64,000 nt of DNA from Apis mellifera (taxonomy: Eukaryota; Arthropoda; Insecta; Hymenoptera; Apidae): contig NC_037643.1 in the NCBI RefSeq assembly GCF_003254395.2, positions 17,163,463-17,227,462 of the forward strand, read 5' to 3'. The notes beneath the pieces are model-generated. The model saw only the letters and a list, made by a program, of their open reading frames with translations, had not been told where the DNA came from and made no database searches. Made by a program: the position numbers and the translations under genes. Below, piece after piece: positions 61,570 through 64,000 of this stretch (the stretch's first letter is position 1; every line of letters begins with the position of its first letter).

Positions 61570-63440
61570 AATAATGTATACGAATTCACTTTTACGAAAA
61601 GTTATCGAACGGAAACGATTATCGGATATACACGTGTACGAATACGCAATATGTATATATGTATACAAATTCGCTTTTTTACACGATGAGTCATAAAAAC
61701 AACAATTTGATCGGAACGTAAAATAAATTCAGTTTTACGAAAAGCAATCGAAAACGACGATTCGAAACATAAAATGAATACATTTTTACGAAAAGTTATC
61801 GAACGAAAAGGACGATTCGATCGTAAAATAAAGACATTTTTACGAAAAATTATCGAACGAAAACGACAATTCGATCGAAAAATAAATTTTACGAAAAATA
61901 ATCGAACGAAAAGGACGATTCGATCGAAATGTAAAATAAATTCACTTTTACGAAAAGTAATCGAAAATGACAATTCGATCGAAACTATAAATATACTCGA
62001 TATTCACTTTTACGAAGAGTTATCGAACGACAATTCGATCGAAACTATAAATACACTCGATATTCACTTTTACGAAGAGTTATCGAACGAAAAGGATGAT
62101 TTGATAGAGACGTGCATCAATGCTATTAAATACATATATACAAATATATTTTTACGAAAAGTAATCGCACGAAAAGGACGATTCGATCAAAACATAAAAT
62201 AAATATATTTTTACGAAAAATAATCGAACGAAAAGGACGATTCAATCGAAACGTAAAATAAATACATTTTTACGAAAAGTTATCGAACGAAAAAGACGAT
62301 TCGATCGTAAAATAAATTTTAGGAAAAATAATCGAACGAAAAGGACGATTCGATCGAAACATAAAATAAATACATTTTTACGAAAAGTAATCAAACGAAA
62401 ATGACGATTCGATCGAAACTATAAATATACTCGATATTTATTTTTACGAAAAGTTATCGAACGAAAAAGATTCGATCGAAACGTAAAATAAATACATTTT
62501 TACGAAAAATAATCGAACGAAAAGGACAATTCGATCGAAATGTAAAATAAATTAACTTTTACGAAAAGTAATCGAACGAAAAGGACGATTCGATCGTAAA
62601 ATAAATACATTTTTACGAAAAATTATCGAACGAAAACGACGATTCGATCGAAAAATAAATTTTAGGAAAAATAATCGAACGAAAAGAACGATTCGATCGA
62701 AATGTAAAATAAATTCAGTTTTACGAAAAAAGTAATCGAAAAGGACTATTCGATCGTAAAATAAATTTTAGGAAAAGTAATCGAACAAAAAGGATGATTC
62801 GATCGAAATGTAAAATAAATACATTTTTACGAAAAGTTATTCGTTCGAAGGAAAAAGACGATTCGATCGCAAAATAAATTTTAGGAAAAATAATCGAACG
62901 GACGATTCGATCGAAACATAAAATAAATTAATTTTTACGAAAAGTAATCGAACGAAAAGAACGATTCGATCGAAACTATAAATATACTCGATATTTATTT
63001 TTACGAAAAGTTATCAAACAAAAAAGACGATTCGATCGAAACATAAAATAAATTAATTTTTATGAAAAGTAATCGCACGAAAAAAACGATTCGATCGTAA
63101 AATAAATTTTAGGAAAAGTAATCGAACGAAAAAGACAATTCGATCGAAACATAAAATAAATATATTTTTACGAAAAATAATTGAACGAAAAGGACAATTC
63201 GATCGAAATGTAAAATAAATTCAGTTTTACGAAAAGTTATTCGTTCAAACGAAAAAGACGATTCGATCCTAAAAAAAAAATTATAGGAAAAATAATCGTA
63301 CGAAAAGAACGATTCGATCGAAACGTAAAATAAATTCAATTTTACGAAAAGTAATCGAACGAAAACGACGATTCGATCGAAAAATAAATTCAGTTTGACT
63401 GAAAATAATCAAACGAAAATCGATCAAAACTATAAATATA
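61570..63440. repeat. Short-unit tandem array, 50-65 bp, about thirty copies
   Basis: The unit reads TTTTTACGAAAAGTTATCGA, ACGAAAAGGACGATTCGATC, GAAACGTAAAATAAATACA with many variants (AGTAATCG/AATAATCG, GGAAAA for CGAAAA, ACTATAAATATACTCGATAT inserts). Copies run head to tail from about 61590 to 63420. Minus-strand open frames with SITFRKTEFILHFDRI-like repeats are by-products. Confidence 0.92.
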
Positions 63441-64000
63441 CCGGATATACACGTATATACACATACACTTTTACGAAATACGCATCGATACGATATTCAC
63501 AGCGCGCGCTACAGCGAATATAGGGGATAAACGAACCCGAAGGAAAGGAAAGGAATGGAAGGAAGGAAAGGAGGGAAGGAAGAAAGAGAAAAGTGCTCGA
63601 GAAGCTCATAAACGCATCCTTGGTGGAGAGCGAAGAGTGGTGGCGAAGAATGGGCGCGCAATATCGACCGGAAGTCGCGGAAATTTTTCCACGAACACGA
63701 GCCGGAAAGCGCATCGACTCGGCAATGCGGACAATTGCATCCCTCCCCTCCCCCCCTCAGAAGCCATTCGTGATGAAAGTCCAGCGTCCATGGGGGCAAT
63801 GGGGTATGGGGGTGTGGGGGTCGCATTCCGGCCGAGATTAATTCAGAGCGAAGAGGAATTCTATCTCCGCCAAGCCCGCGGAAACCGTTTTCCAGCAATT
63901 ATTTCGCCAACATTGCGAAACGATCGCGCCAAGCCTCCTCCTCCTCCTTCTCCCCACGTGTTCCGATTAACTCGCGCCTTCCTTTACGCGATTAGGCCCT
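63441..64000. other. Window end, unique upstream flank
   Basis: Unique sequence following the array, with purine-rich GGAAGGAAAG at 63540-63590. The open frame at 63509-63898 (minus) has no recognisable domain. Nothing else seen. Confidence 0.5.

Noticed and set aside
1..64000. tRNA, rRNA, CRISPR or telomeric TTAGG arrays
   Set aside because: No A/B-box pair, rRNA block, spacer-repeat pattern or TTAGG run was found by eye. The tandem arrays lack the unique equal-sized spacers of CRISPR.

Overview
The window looks like nuclear DNA from a hymenopteran insect, most likely a bee. Three things point that way: a mosaic of AT-rich and CpG-rich blocks packed with microsatellites, two decayed mariner elements of the type known from honey-bee relatives, and two short exons that read as the N-terminus of the insect homeobox protein Cut. 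The species call is an inference; no species marker is visible.

The only protein-coding gene I can support is cut (Cux family), on the minus strand. Its first recognised coding exon is at 51365-51472 and ends ...DWLFKKERIYLLAQFWQQ at a GTAAGT donor. The next exon is at 1083-1283 and begins RATLAEKEVSALKEQL directly after a TTTCAG acceptor, in the same phase (0). The exons join into one continuous insect Cut N-terminus, so 1284-51364 (50,081 bp) is a single intron. Positions 1-1082 start the next intron. Everything above 51472 is 5' leader, promoter and upstream flank. The cut repeats and homeodomain lie outside the window, below position 1.

The intron holds no other convincing gene. It carries two mariner remnants in opposite orientation (6168-7066 plus, 36397-37544 minus) and a series of unrelated, locally amplified tandem arrays. 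These are a ~135-bp unit rich in GATC/ATCGAT (8.0-9.3 kb), a ~200-bp microsatellite-bearing unit (9.8-11.3 kb), a ~165-bp AT-rich unit (14.7-17.3 kb), a ~120-bp unit with a higher-order structure (17.9-20.5 kb), a GATA-rich family with a constant CCAAATTTTTGCAC core (21.9-23.8 kb), and a strict 147-bp unit arranged as 294-bp dimers (31.6-32.8 kb). Smaller duplications lie at 44.1-44.6, 49.1 and 49.6-49.85 kb. Upstream of the gene there are a 236-bp duplication (56.4-56.9 kb) and a 50-65-bp array of about thirty copies (61.6-63.4 kb).

Between the arrays lie non-repetitive, often CpG-rich blocks. A developmental gene like cut is expected to keep enhancers in such introns. I point out specific candidate sites (homeodomain inverted repeat, POU octamer beside ATCGAT, E2F-like site, perfect hairpin), but these are motif-level observations only. 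Most long open frames in the window are by-products of repeats or of GC-rich antisense sequence.
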